Assembly (NCBI GenBank): GCA_002279065.1
Contig: NCKB01000009.1
Location: forward strand, 124,001-188,000
DNA from: Lysobacterales bacterium 15-68-25
GTDB taxonomy: Bacteria; Pseudomonadota; Gammaproteobacteria; Xanthomonadales; Rhodanobacteraceae
Direction: 5' to 3'
DNA: 64,000 nt
This document shows, piece after piece, positions 9,764-25,032 of this stretch; positions within the stretch are counted from its first letter, which is position 1, and every line of letters starts with the position of its first letter. The notes beneath the pieces were generated by a model. It saw only the letters and a program-made list of their open reading frames with translations. It made no database searches and was not told the origin of the DNA. A program made the translations under genes and the position numbers.

Positions 9764-11489
<1,726 letters not shown>

Positions 11490-11491
11490 GC

Positions 11492-14193
<2,702 letters not shown>

Positions 14194-14231
14194 TCATCCC
14201 GGACCGGCCCGGGAGCGGGGCGCGGAGGGTC

Positions 14232-14603
14232 CTACTCCGTCGGCATCTGCGGCAAGGCCGGATGCATCATGTTGACGTTCATGTTGTGCAGCACCCACAG
14301 CGAGCCGACCACCACGATGGCCAGGATCAGCAGGGTGAACAGCATGATCGCCAGGTTGCCCCGCTTGCCCGGCGAGGTGCCCATGTGCAGGAAGAACACC
14401 AGCTGCACCAGCAACTGGGCCACGGCGAAGACCACGATGCCGGGCATCATCAGGTGATGCGGCACCGCGCCACTCATCACCGTACCGAACGAGGCCAGGG
14501 TCAGCAGGATCGACAGGCCGAAGCCGACCACGTACGACTTCAGGCTGCCGTGCGCGTCGTCGTGCCCGTGATGGCCGTGGGAGACATGGTTGGAAGCGGC
14601 CAT
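14232..14603 (-). CDS. cyoD: Cytochrome o ubiquinol oxidase subunit IV
   Basis: This is the small fourth subunit of the bo-type quinol oxidase. It has 123 residues, a His/Asp-rich N-terminus ([11 protein letters not shown]) and three membrane helices, including the [15 protein letters not shown] segment typical of CyoD/COX4_pro. The start MAASNHV shares one base with the cyoC stop; an in-frame start 15 codons upstream is less likely. It is the last gene of cyoABCD. The haem O synthase gene cyoE does not follow and must be elsewhere. Confidence 0.95.
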   Translation of the reverse strand: MAASNHVSHGHHGHDDAHGSLKSYVVGFGLSILLTLASFGTVMSGAVPHHLMMPGIVVFAVAQLLVQLVFFLHMGTSPGKRGNLAIMLFTLLILAIVVVGSLWVLHNMNVNMMHPALPQMPTE

Positions 14604-15235
14604 CAGATCGCCCCCCGCAGATAGACGAAGGTGAACACGCAGATCCACACGATATCGAGGAAGTGCCAGAACAGGCTCAGGCAGGACAGGCGACGACGGG
14701 TGTCATCGTTCAGCCCGCGGCGACGGACCTGGTCCATCATCACCAGCAGCCACAGCAGGCCCGCGGTCACATGCAGGCCGTGGGTACCCACCAGGGTGAA
14801 GTAGCTGGACAGGAACGCACTGCGATCCGGACCCGCACCCTCGTGGATCAGGTGCGCGAACTCGTGCACCTCCATGCCGATGAAGCCCGCACCCAGCAGG
14901 AACGTGGCCACCAGCCATGCCATCACCCGCTGGCGGCGACCGGCGTGCATGTCGAGCATCGCCAGGCCGAACGTGAAGCTGGAAACCAGCAGCAAGGCCG
15001 TTTCGCCCAGCACGTACGGCAGCTCGAACAGCTCCTTGCCGGTCGGGCCGCCCGCGGTGGCATTGGCCAGCACCGCGAAGGTGGCGAACAGGCCCGAGAA
15101 GATCAGGCAGTCGCTCATCAGGTAGATCCAGAACCCCAGCAGGGTCTTGGATCCGTCATCGTGCCCGTGGTCGTGGCCATGGGCAGACGGGACGTGCAGC
15201 CCGTCTGCCGGAACGCTCATTGCAACCTGCGACAT
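14603..15235 (-). CDS. cyoC: Cytochrome o ubiquinol oxidase subunit III
   Basis: CyoC is a subunit of the proton-pumping bo-type quinol oxidase. The 210-residue protein has a His-rich N-terminal tail and five predicted membrane helices. Family segments include [20 protein letters not shown], the glutamate-containing [14 protein letters not shown], and the terminal [21 protein letters not shown]. It starts 3 bp after the cyoB stop and overlaps cyoD by one base. The length matches E. coli CyoC (204). Confidence 0.97.
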   Translation of the reverse strand: MSQVAMSVPADGLHVPSAHGHDHGHDDGSKTLLGFWIYLMSDCLIFSGLFATFAVLANATAGGPTGKELFELPYVLGETALLLVSSFTFGLAMLDMHAGRRQRVMAWLVATFLLGAGFIGMEVHEFAHLIHEGAGPDRSAFLSSYFTLVGTHGLHVTAGLLWLLVMMDQVRRRGLNDDTRRRLSCLSLFWHFLDIVWICVFTFVYLRGAI

Positions 15236-15238
15236 GGA

Positions 15239-17260
15239 TTACGCCGCCTTCTGCTCGTCTTCGGACGACACCGCGACCTTGACCAGACCGACCTTCTGCA
15301 GCGGCGCCAGGCGCGCACGCTCGATGCGCTCGACCTCGGCCGCCGGCACCCAGTAGTCGGTGTCGCGGTCGTAGACGCGGACCAGGAAGCTGCCGACCAT
15401 GCCGGCCAGGCCCAGCGCGGCCATCCACCAGATGTGCCAGGTCAGGGCAAAGCCCAGCACCACGCCGAACAGGCCCATGAACACGCCGACGCCGGTGTTG
15501 CGGGGCATATGGATGTCTTCGTAACGATTCGGGCGCATATAGGCCACTCCGTCTTGTTTGTCGGTCCAGAACTGATCGAGCTCCCGCACCTGCGGCAGCA
15601 CGGCGAAGTTGTAGAAAGGCGCGGGCGAGCTGGTGGACCACTCGAGGGTCCGGCCACCCCAGGGGTCGCCACTGGGGTCACGCAGCGTCACGCGGTCGCG
15701 CACGCTCACGTACAGCTGCAGCACGGTGAAGAAGATGCCGAACAGGATGATCACGGCGCCGATCAGGGCCACGACCAGGTACGGCTGCCAGTCGGGGTTG
15801 GCGTAGTGGTTCATGCGCCGGGTCATGCCCTTCAGGCCGAGGATGTACAGCGGCATGAAGGCCACGTAGAAACCCACCAGCCAGCACCAGAACGAGGCCT
15901 TGCCCCAACGCTCGGCGAGCTTGAAGCCGAACGCCTTCGGGAACCAGTAGTTCATCGCCGCCAGGCAGCCGAACACCACGCCACCGATGATCGTGTTGTG
16001 GAAGTGGGCGATCAGGAACAGGCTGTTGTGCAGCACAAAGTCCGCACCCGGCACGGCCATCAGCACGCCGGTCACGCCGCCGATCACGAAGGTGACCATG
16101 AAGCCGATCGTCCACAGCACCGGCACGGTGAAGCGCACGCGGCCGCGGTACATGGTGAACAGCCAGTTGAACAGCTTCACTCCGGTAGGCACCGAAATGA
16201 TCATCGTCATGATGCCGAAGAAGGCGTTGACGTTGGCGCCCGAGCCCATGGTGAAGAAGTGGTGCAGCCACACTAGGAACGAGAGCACGCCGATCGCCGC
16301 GGTGGCGTACACCATCGACTTGTAGCCGAACAGCGGCTTGCCGGAGAACGTGGAGATGATCTCCGAGTACGCGCCGAAACACGGCAGGATCAGGATGTAG
16401 ACCTCCGGGTGGCCCCAGATCCAGATCAGGTTCACGTACATCATGGCGTTGCCGCCGGCGTCGTTCGTGAAGAAGTGCATGCCGAGGTAGCGGTCGGCAC
16501 CGAGCAGCGCCAGCGCCACGGTCAGTACCGGGAACGCGGCCACGATCAGGATGTTGGTGACCAGCGCAGTCCAGGTGAACACCGGCATCTTCATCAGGGT
16601 CATGCCCGGCGCGCGCATCTTGAGGATGGTCACGATGAAGTTGATGCCGGACAGCGTGGTACCGAGGCCGGATAGCTGCAGCGACCATATGTAGTAGTCG
16701 ACGCCGACCCCGGGACTGAACTTCAGCTCGGACAGCGGCGGATAGGCCAGCCAGCCGGTCGCGGCGAAGTCGCCGATGAACAGCGAAGCCATGATCAGCA
16801 CCACGCCGCCGGCAGTGAGCCAGAAGCTCAGCGAGTTCAGGAACGGATAGGCGACGTCACGTGCACCGATCTGCAGCGGCACGATGAGGTTCATCAGGCC
16901 GGTGATGAACGGCATCGCCATGAAGAAGATCATGATGTCGCCGTGCGCGGTGAATACCTGGTCGTAGTGATGCGGCGGCAGGTAACCCGCCGCATCCGCC
17001 GACGCCATCGCCTGCTGCGTGCGCATCATGATCGCGTCGGCGAAGCCGCGCAGCAGCATCACCAGCGCCATGATGATGTACATCACGCCGATCTTCTTGT
17101 GGTCCACCGTGGTGAACCACTCGGACCACAGATAGGCCCACTTGCGCTGATAGGTGACGAAGCCGAGCAGCGCCGCGCCGCCCAGCATCACCATGAGCAA
17201 CGTGCCCATGATGATGGGCTGGTCGAACGGGATCGCCGAAAGGGTGAGTTTTCCGAACAT
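15239..17260 (-). CDS. cyoB: Cytochrome o ubiquinol oxidase subunit I (haem-copper catalytic subunit)
   Basis: CyoB is the catalytic subunit that oxidises ubiquinol, reduces O2 to water and pumps protons. The 673-residue protein keeps the E. coli numbering for key sites. These are quinone-site residues R71, D75, H98 and Q101; haem b ligand H106 (TAHGD); and CuB ligand H284 cross-linked to Y288 ([10 protein letters not shown]), with the HH pair in WLHHFFTMG. It contains about 15 membrane helices. The gene lies 3 bp after cyoA and 3 bp before cyoC. Confidence 0.98.
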   Translation of the reverse strand: MFGKLTLSAIPFDQPIIMGTLLMVMLGGAALLGFVTYQRKWAYLWSEWFTTVDHKKIGVMYIIMALVMLLRGFADAIMMRTQQAMASADAAGYLPPHHYDQVFTAHGDIMIFFMAMPFITGLMNLIVPLQIGARDVAYPFLNSLSFWLTAGGVVLIMASLFIGDFAATGWLAYPPLSELKFSPGVGVDYYIWSLQLSGLGTTLSGINFIVTILKMRAPGMTLMKMPVFTWTALVTNILIVAAFPVLTVALALLGADRYLGMHFFTNDAGGNAMMYVNLIWIWGHPEVYILILPCFGAYSEIISTFSGKPLFGYKSMVYATAAIGVLSFLVWLHHFFTMGSGANVNAFFGIMTMIISVPTGVKLFNWLFTMYRGRVRFTVPVLWTIGFMVTFVIGGVTGVLMAVPGADFVLHNSLFLIAHFHNTIIGGVVFGCLAAMNYWFPKAFGFKLAERWGKASFWCWLVGFYVAFMPLYILGLKGMTRRMNHYANPDWQPYLVVALIGAVIILFGIFFTVLQLYVSVRDRVTLRDPSGDPWGGRTLEWSTSSPAPFYNFAVLPQVRELDQFWTDKQDGVAYMRPNRYEDIHMPRNTGVGVFMGLFGVVLGFALTWHIWWMAALGLAGMVGSFLVRVYDRDTDYWVPAAEVERIERARLAPLQKVGLVKVAVSSEDEQKAA

Positions 17261-17263
17261 GCC

Positions 17264-18193
17264 TTACTCCGCAGCCTTGGCGTGCTTGAGATTCGAGGGG
17301 AGCGCTGCGACCCGGGTCTGCGTACCGGCGCACTGGCCGCCCAGCGGCGTGTCGCCCATGTACTTGCCGATCACGCCGGCAAACAGGCCCGACGAGACGT
17401 GGCTGTAGTAGGTCACCGGGTTCTTCTCGCTGGGCTTGGCCAGCGCGTCGTAGGTGCTGCTGTCGAGCGTCGTGGCCTGCGACTTCACCTTCGCCACCCA
17501 GGCGTCGAAGCCTTGCTGGCTGGTGGCGATCGCCTGGAAGTGCATGTCAGAGAAGCCCGCGCCGCTGTAGTTCGACGACAGGCCGGCATAGGTGCCCGGC
17601 TCGCGCGCGATCAGGTGCAGTTGGGTCTCCATGCCCGCCATCGCGTAGATCTGGCTGCCCAGCTGCGGGATGAAGAACGCGTTCATCACCGAATCGGAGG
17701 TGATGTGGAAGTTCACCGGCACGTCGGTCGGGAACGCGATCTGGTTGACCGTGGCGATGCCTTGGTCGGGGTAGATGAACAGCCACTTCCAGTCCAGCGC
17801 CACCGCCTCGATGGTCACCGGCTTGGCCTTGGAGTCGAGCGGCTTGTAGGGATCCAACGTATGGGAAGTGCGCCAGGTGATGGTCGCCAGGATCGCGATG
17901 ATCACCGCGGGTACCGACCACACCACCACCTCGATCGCGGTGGAGTGCGACCAGTTCGGCGCGTAGCGCGCCTTCTTGTTGCCTGCCCGGTAGCGCCAGG
18001 CGAAGACCAGGGTCATCACGATGACCGGTACCGCGACGACCGCCATCAGGCCGAGCGCGATGAGGATCAGGGACTTTTCCTGCGCGCCGATGTCGCCCTT
18101 GGGATTGAGCACCTCGGTGCTGCAGCCGGCGAGGAACAAAAACGCGCTCGCACCTGCATAGCGCAGGCGGGGGATCACTGCTTTCAATTTCAC
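17264..18193 (-). CDS. cyoA: Cytochrome o ubiquinol oxidase subunit II (lipoprotein)
   Basis: CyoA is a periplasmic-facing subunit of the bo oxidase, anchored by a lipid and two membrane helices. The 309-residue protein has lipobox FLAGC (Cys24), hydrophobic helices at about 43-65 and 85-108, and a cupredoxin-like domain without a CuA site, as expected for quinol oxidases. The segments WKWLFIYP and YAGLSSNYSGAGFSDM are CyoA signatures. It is first in cyoABCD and divergent from the aminopeptidase gene; the 137-bp gap must hold its promoter, but no clear boxes are visible. Confidence 0.97.
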   Translation of the reverse strand: MKLKAVIPRLRYAGASAFLFLAGCSTEVLNPKGDIGAQEKSLILIALGLMAVVAVPVIVMTLVFAWRYRAGNKKARYAPNWSHSTAIEVVVWSVPAVIIAILATITWRTSHTLDPYKPLDSKAKPVTIEAVALDWKWLFIYPDQGIATVNQIAFPTDVPVNFHITSDSVMNAFFIPQLGSQIYAMAGMETQLHLIAREPGTYAGLSSNYSGAGFSDMHFQAIATSQQGFDAWVAKVKSQATTLDSSTYDALAKPSEKNPVTYYSHVSSGLFAGVIGKYMGDTPLGGQCAGTQTRVAALPSNLKHAKAAE

Positions 18194-18330
18194 GGGAGAG
18201 GGATGTCTTGCGTACTTCGGGTGCGCAAAGGTTAGTGGCCTCGACAGGCTTTTCCGCCGCCCTGAGACACAATGTCGCGCCGCAGCAAGATCTTGCTGGC
18301 ACGCCCGGTGCGAGGAGGTGCCCTGCTACC

Positions 18331-20139
18331 ATGGCGCGCATGTCCGCATCCTCCAAAGACAAGCTGTCCGCTCTCCGCCAGGCCATGCGCGCCACCGGCA
18401 TCGCCGCCTGCCTCGTCCCCACCGCCGATCCGCATCTGTCCGAGTACCTGCCCGGACATTGGGCCGCCCGCGAATGGCTGTCCGGCTTCACTGGCTCGGC
18501 GGGCGTGCTGCTGGTCACCGCCGATCACGCCGGCCTGTGGACCGACTCGCGCTATTTCTCGCAGGCCGAGCAGCAACTGGCCGGCAGCGGCATCGTGCTG
18601 ATGAAGCAGAAGGTGGCGCACGCGCCGGAGCACCTGACCTGGCTGCAGCAGCAACTGCACCGGGGCGACGTGGTCGCGGTAGCAGGCGACAGTCTCTCCG
18701 TGACGGGCCAGCGGCAGATCGCGCGTCTCCTCGACGAGGTCGGCGCAACCCTGCGCACGGACCTGGACCTTCCCGCCGTGGTCTGGAGCGATCGCCCTCA
18801 CCTGCCCCGCGCACCGGTGACCGAACACGCCCTCGCGTGGTCGCACACGCCGCGCAGCGACAAGCTCGGCCGGCTGCGTACCGCGATGCGCAAGCTCGGC
18901 GCCACGCATCACCTGGTTTCCAGCCTCGACGACGTGGCGTGGCTGACCAACCTGCGCGGCAGCGACGTGGAGTGCAACCCGGTCTTCCTGGCCCATCTGC
19001 TGGTGGAAGCCGAGGGCAAGGCCACGCTGTTCGTCGATCGCGGCAAGCTGAGCGATGCCCTGGTGGCCGCACTGGCACACGACGGCATCCGCATCGCCGA
19101 CTACGCGATGGTGACCGACACGCTTGGCGAACTCGGCGACACCGACACGCTGCTGCTGGATCCGGCCAAGGTCGTCTGCGCCGTCGCCCATGCGGTGCCG
19201 GCTTCGGTCAGGCGGGTCGAGGCGGCCAATCCCTCGACCGCCATGAAGGCGCGCAAGAGCGAAGCCGAGCTAGAGCACATCCGCGACACCATGCGACGCG
19301 ATGGTGCCGCCCTGGTCCGTGCCTTCCGCCGGCTCGAGGAGCGCCTCGCCGCCGGCATGGCGCAGACCGAGCTGGACGTGGATGCGCTGGTCCGCGAAGA
19401 GCGTGCCGCCCAGCCGAACTTCATCGGCGAGAGCTTCGCCACCATCGCCGGCTACCAGGCCAACGGAGCCCTGCCGCATTACCGCGCCACGCCGGAACAC
19501 CACAGCGCACTGGCACGCAAGGGCCTGCTGCTGGTGGATTCGGGCGGCCAGTACCTCGGAGGCACCACCGACATTACCCGCGTGCTGGCACTGGGCGAGA
19601 CCACGGCCGAACAGCGCCGCGACGCCACACTGGTGATGAAGGGCATGATCGCGCTGTCCCGCGCCCGGTTCCCCAAGGGCGCGAGCGGCCCGCAGCTCGA
19701 TGCACTCGCCCGCGCCCCCCTGTGGGCCGCTGGCATGGACTACGGCCACGGCACCGGCCACGGCGTCGGCTACTTCCTCAATGTCCACGAGGGGCCACAG
19801 GGCATTCGTCCGCCGGTGGCCGGCGGCGCGCTGGTGGCTCTGGAGCCGGGCATGATCACCTCGATCGAACCCGGCCTGTACAAGCCGGCACGCCACGGCA
19901 TCCGCCACGAGAACCTGGCGGTGGTGGTCGAAGCCGAGCAGACCGAATTCGGCGACTTCCTTGCCTTCGAGACGCTCACCCTGTGCCCGTTCGACCGTCG
20001 CGCGCTGGAGCCGCACCTGCTCAACCCGGAGGAGCGCGCCTGGCTGGACGACTACCACGCCACCGTGCGTGCCGCGCTCGCCCCGCTGCTGGACGACGCG
20101 GACCTGGCTTGGCTGGAACGCCACTGCGCGCCGCTGTAG
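18331..20139 (+). CDS. Aminopeptidase P family protein (M24B Xaa-Pro aminopeptidase, long APP1 type)
   Basis: This cytosolic metallopeptidase is predicted to remove N-terminal residues preceding proline. Its 602 residues fit the three-domain long form (two creatinase-like N domains, an M24 catalytic domain and a C-terminal M24C tail), not the 440-residue E. coli PepP. Di-metal ligand motifs are visible: the two aspartates in LLVDSGGQYLGGTTDIT, the histidine in GHGTGHGVGYFLNVHEG, and the glutamates in SIEPGLY and RHENLA. The start at 18331 is set by an AGGAGGT about 11 bases upstream. The gene is divergent from cyoA. Confidence 0.9.
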   Translation: MARMSASSKDKLSALRQAMRATGIAACLVPTADPHLSEYLPGHWAAREWLSGFTGSAGVLLVTADHAGLWTDSRYFSQAEQQLAGSGIVLMKQKVAHAPEHLTWLQQQLHRGDVVAVAGDSLSVTGQRQIARLLDEVGATLRTDLDLPAVVWSDRPHLPRAPVTEHALAWSHTPRSDKLGRLRTAMRKLGATHHLVSSLDDVAWLTNLRGSDVECNPVFLAHLLVEAEGKATLFVDRGKLSDALVAALAHDGIRIADYAMVTDTLGELGDTDTLLLDPAKVVCAVAHAVPASVRRVEAANPSTAMKARKSEAELEHIRDTMRRDGAALVRAFRRLEERLAAGMAQTELDVDALVREERAAQPNFIGESFATIAGYQANGALPHYRATPEHHSALARKGLLLVDSGGQYLGGTTDITRVLALGETTAEQRRDATLVMKGMIALSRARFPKGASGPQLDALARAPLWAAGMDYGHGTGHGVGYFLNVHEGPQGIRPPVAGGALVALEPGMITSIEPGLYKPARHGIRHENLAVVVEAEQTEFGDFLAFETLTLCPFDRRALEPHLLNPEERAWLDDYHATVRAALAPLLDDADLAWLERHCAPL

Positions 20140-20259
20140 CCGGCCCGTCTCGGCGGGCGAGACGCCACGTCGCCATGCTCCGCCCTTCGCGACCGGCCGG
20201 CTTGACCCTGCCGGCGCGTCCGCCCATGCTCCCGCGCCTTACCTGATCCGACACGACCC

Positions 20260-22149
<1,890 letters not shown>

Positions 22150-22182
22150 CCCTCACCCCCATCGGACCGCAGGCCTGTCGCC

Positions 22183-22707
22183 ATGTCCCTGATGCCACCG
22201 ATCAACCTGCAGCACTGGATCGACGAGCACCGGCATCTGCTCAAGCCACCGGTGGGCAACAAGTGCATCGTGGACGGCGACTTCATCGTGATGATCGTCG
22301 GTGGCCCGAATGCGCGCACCGATTACCACTACGACGAAGGTCCCGAGTTCTTCTACCAGCTCGAGGGCGAGATGGTGCTCAAGGTGCAGGAGGATGGCCG
22401 TCCACGCGACATTCCGATCCGTGCCGGCGAACTGTTCTACCTGCCGCCGCGGATGCCGCACTCGCCGCAACGCACGCCGGACTCGGTCGGGCTGGTGATC
22501 GAGCGCAAGCGACTGGCTGGCGAACGCGACGGCCTGATGTGGTTCTGCCCGAACTGCAACCACAAGCTGTTCGAGGAGTACTTCGTCCTCGATAGCATCG
22601 AGCGCGACCTGCCACCGGTGTTCGAACGCTTCTATCGTTCGCTCCAGGCGCGCACCTGCGCGCACTGCGGCACGGTGCACCCGGCTCCCGAGGCTATCGC
22701 CCGGTAG
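22183..22707 (+). CDS. nbaC: 3-hydroxyanthranilate 3,4-dioxygenase
   Basis: This cupin dioxygenase opens 3-hydroxyanthranilate toward quinolinate, the last ring-cleavage step of the kynurenine route to NAD. The 174-residue protein has Fe(II) ligands H49, E55 and H93, and substrate-binding R97 and E107. A C-terminal rubredoxin-like site is formed by C122/C125 and C159/C162. It lies 33 bp after parE and converges on the Nudix gene. The partner gene kmo is found about 39 kb away in this window; kynureninase and tryptophan dioxygenase are not seen. Confidence 0.95.
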   Translation: MSLMPPINLQHWIDEHRHLLKPPVGNKCIVDGDFIVMIVGGPNARTDYHYDEGPEFFYQLEGEMVLKVQEDGRPRDIPIRAGELFYLPPRMPHSPQRTPDSVGLVIERKRLAGERDGLMWFCPNCNHKLFEEYFVLDSIERDLPPVFERFYRSLQARTCAHCGTVHPAPEAIAR

Positions 22708-22713
22708 CACTCG

Positions 22714-23304
22714 TCACGTAGCGGCGCGCCTTTCCATCCAGCGCTTCGCCATCCTGCGCAGCGAAGCGTCGGTGATCGGATCGGCCAGCAGCTCGCCGAT
22801 CGGCTTCCAGGCCAGCGCCAGCGACTCCTCGCTCACGGCGAACGCCTCGTCACCCGTGGCCCGCACCACGAAACGCACGTCGTAGTGCCAATGGCCGGCC
22901 TCGGAGTCGCGCGACGGGATCCAGTGCCGGTCCAGGTCGAAGATCTCCGGCTCGACCACCAGCCCGCCCAGCCCGGACTCCTCTTCCGCCTCGCGCAATG
23001 CAACACGGGCCAGGTCCCGGTCACCATCGGCGTGTCCGCCGAGCTGCAGCCAGCGACCCAGCTTGCGGTGATGCGTCAGCAGCACGCGCTCGCCGTCACC
23101 GCTCACCAGCCATGCCGAGCCGGTGAAATGCCCGACGACGTGCTCGCGCCGGAACACGTCGGGCGACGAATCAAGGAAAGCGAGGAACGTCGCGGGTGCG
23201 AAGGCCTCGTCCGGCGAGGCGGAAAATCGCTGCAATGCAGCGCGAAAAGACGCGAGGAAAGTGTCCAGAAAACGGCTCCAGCCCGGGAAATGCAGAGCGC
23301 GCAT
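22714..23304 (-). CDS. Nudix hydrolase
   Basis: This 196-residue protein is predicted to hydrolyse a nucleoside-diphosphate-linked substrate. The Nudix box runs from G90 to L112 and keeps the metal-binding core R104-E105 and E108-E109 with G111. The first glutamate of the consensus is Arg96. An N-terminal helical extension of about 60 residues precedes the Nudix fold, and the phrase GRWLQLGGHADGD is characteristic of one Nudix subgroup. The ATG at 23304 is preferred to an upstream in-frame start. The substrate cannot be told from the sequence. Confidence 0.85.
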   Translation of the reverse strand: MRALHFPGWSRFLDTFLASFRAALQRFSASPDEAFAPATFLAFLDSSPDVFRREHVVGHFTGSAWLVSGDGERVLLTHHRKLGRWLQLGGHADGDRDLARVALREAEEESGLGGLVVEPEIFDLDRHWIPSRDSEAGHWHYDVRFVVRATGDEAFAVSEESLALAWKPIGELLADPITDASLRRMAKRWMERRAAT

Positions 23305-23446
23305 TCTACGGGGCGTCCATGTGTCCGTCGGCGCTTGTCGCCCCCATCGGGGTCGGCTAAGGTTGCCCGTCACCTCCGACTATCGAGGCACCAGCCCTCG
23401 CTCTGGCGCCATGGGGATGGCGTCTGTTTCCACGGGGAATCACCAC

Positions 23447-24958
23447 ATGCTTTTTCAGCGCGTCAAACCGCTTGACCAGATCCTTGCCACGGCCGAAAAG
23501 AAGAGCCTGAAACGGCAGCTCGGCGCCCTCCAACTCACCATGATGGGCGTTGGCGCCATCATCGGCACCGGTATCTTCGTGCTCACCGCGGAAGCGGGCC
23601 AGAAGGCCGGCCCCGGCATGATGGTGGCTTTCGTGATCGCGGCGGTGGTATGCGCGCTGGCCGCTCTCGCCTACGCCGAGTTGGCCTCGATGATCCCCGT
23701 CGCCGGCTCCGCTTACACCTACACCTACGGCGTGCTCGGCGAGAGCATGGCCTGGGTGGTCGGCTGGGCGCTGGTACTTGAGTATGCGATCGCCGCGGGT
23801 ACCGTGGCGGTCGGCTGGTCCGGTTACATGAACGGCTTCCTCCAACATACCAACCTGTTCGGCCTGGTGCAGGAGGGCGCACTGGCCCTGCCCGAATCGC
23901 TTCGCGCAGGCCCGTACGCGGGCGGCAGCTTCAACCTGTTGGCCTTCCTCATCTCGCTGGTGATCACCGTCCTGCTGGTGGTCGGCACGTCGAAGTCGGC
24001 CAAGGTCAATGCGGTCCTGGTGGCGATCAAGATCGTCGCGCTGACGGCCTTCATCGTGATCGCCGTACCGGCGACCAAGTCCGCCAACTTTCACCCGTTC
24101 CTGCCCAACGGCTGGGGCAGCCCGCTCGGCGGCATCGGCGTACTGGGCGCAGCCGCGTCGATCTTCTTCGCCTACGTGGGTTTCGACGCGGTCTCCACGG
24201 CCGCCGAGGAAACCACCAATCCGAACCGCAACATCCCGATCGGCCTGATCGGATCGCTGGCGGTCTGCACCATCTTCTACCTGCTGGTCGGCTACGGCGC
24301 GGTCGGCTCGGTCGGCGTACAGCCGATGATGGGTCCGGGTGGCGTAGCGTTCCATCCGGGCAGCCCGGAAATGGCCCTAGCCTGCAAGGGCTCCGAGGCG
24401 CTGGTCTGCTCGAAGGAGCCGCTGGCCCACGTGATCCGCCTGCTGGGCTTCGAGCGCATCGGCACCTGGATCGGCGCGGCCGCCGTGGTCGCCCTGCCCT
24501 CGGTGATCCTGGTGATGATCTACGGCCAGACCCGCATCTTCTTCACGATGTCGCGCGACGGCCTGCTGCCGGCCGGCCTCGCCCGCCTGCATCCGAAGTT
24601 CCATACCCCGCACGTGCTGACCATCATCACCGGCATCGCGGTGTCGCTGTTCGCCGCGATGTTCCCGGTCGGCCTGCTCGCCGACATCACCAATTCCGGC
24701 ACGCTGTTCGCCTTCATGATGGTGTCGATCGCCGTGATGGTGCTGCGCGTGCGCGAACCCGGCCGTCACCGCCCGTTCCGCACTCCGTTGGTGTGGGTGA
24801 TCTGCCCGCTGGCGTTGCTCGGCTGCCTGATGCTGTTCCTCAACCTGGGCCTGATCACCCTCAAGCTGTTCTTCGGCTGGGCGATCATCGGCATCGTGGT
24901 GTACCTCGCCTACGGTCGTCGCAAGAGCCACCTGGCCAACGGCACCGAAGCGGCCTGA
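23447..24958 (+). CDS. APC-family amino acid permease
   Basis: This inner-membrane amino acid transporter of the APC superfamily (CAT/YfnA-like) has 503 residues and about 12-13 helices. The first helix carries the substrate-binding GAIIGTGIFVLT motif, and helix 6 has FFAYVGFDAVSTAAEE. The start MLFQRVKPLDQIL at 23447 has a GGGG-rich ribosome-binding site about 10 bases upstream. It is followed by an intrinsic-type hairpin and then a second, related permease on the same strand, which suggests duplication. Substrate preference is unknown; the relatives transport cationic or neutral amino acids. Confidence 0.9.
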   Translation: MLFQRVKPLDQILATAEKKSLKRQLGALQLTMMGVGAIIGTGIFVLTAEAGQKAGPGMMVAFVIAAVVCALAALAYAELASMIPVAGSAYTYTYGVLGESMAWVVGWALVLEYAIAAGTVAVGWSGYMNGFLQHTNLFGLVQEGALALPESLRAGPYAGGSFNLLAFLISLVITVLLVVGTSKSAKVNAVLVAIKIVALTAFIVIAVPATKSANFHPFLPNGWGSPLGGIGVLGAAASIFFAYVGFDAVSTAAEETTNPNRNIPIGLIGSLAVCTIFYLLVGYGAVGSVGVQPMMGPGGVAFHPGSPEMALACKGSEALVCSKEPLAHVIRLLGFERIGTWIGAAAVVALPSVILVMIYGQTRIFFTMSRDGLLPAGLARLHPKFHTPHVLTIITGIAVSLFAAMFPVGLLADITNSGTLFAFMMVSIAVMVLRVREPGRHRPFRTPLVWVICPLALLGCLMLFLNLGLITLKLFFGWAIIGIVVYLAYGRRKSHLANGTEAA

Positions 24959-24988
24959 GTCTGCCCGCACACTGACGACTGATGCCAG

Positions 24989-25021
24989 GACGGCACGGTG
25001 AAAGCCGTGCCGTCGCCTTTT
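24989..25021 (+). terminator. Intrinsic terminator/attenuator between the two permease genes
   Basis: A perfect 10-bp stem (24989-24998 with 25005-25014, six-base loop TGAAAG) is followed by GCCTTTT. It lies 30 bp after the stop of the first permease and 12 bp before the ATG of the second. It could end the first transcript or limit read-through into the second gene. Confidence 0.7.
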
Positions 25022-25032
25022 ACGGAACGCCC

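Noticed and set aside
18318..20246. 642-codon plus frame overlapping the aminopeptidase P gene
   Set aside because: Arg/Pro-rich shadow in a second frame; the aminopeptidase frame carries all metal-ligand motifs.
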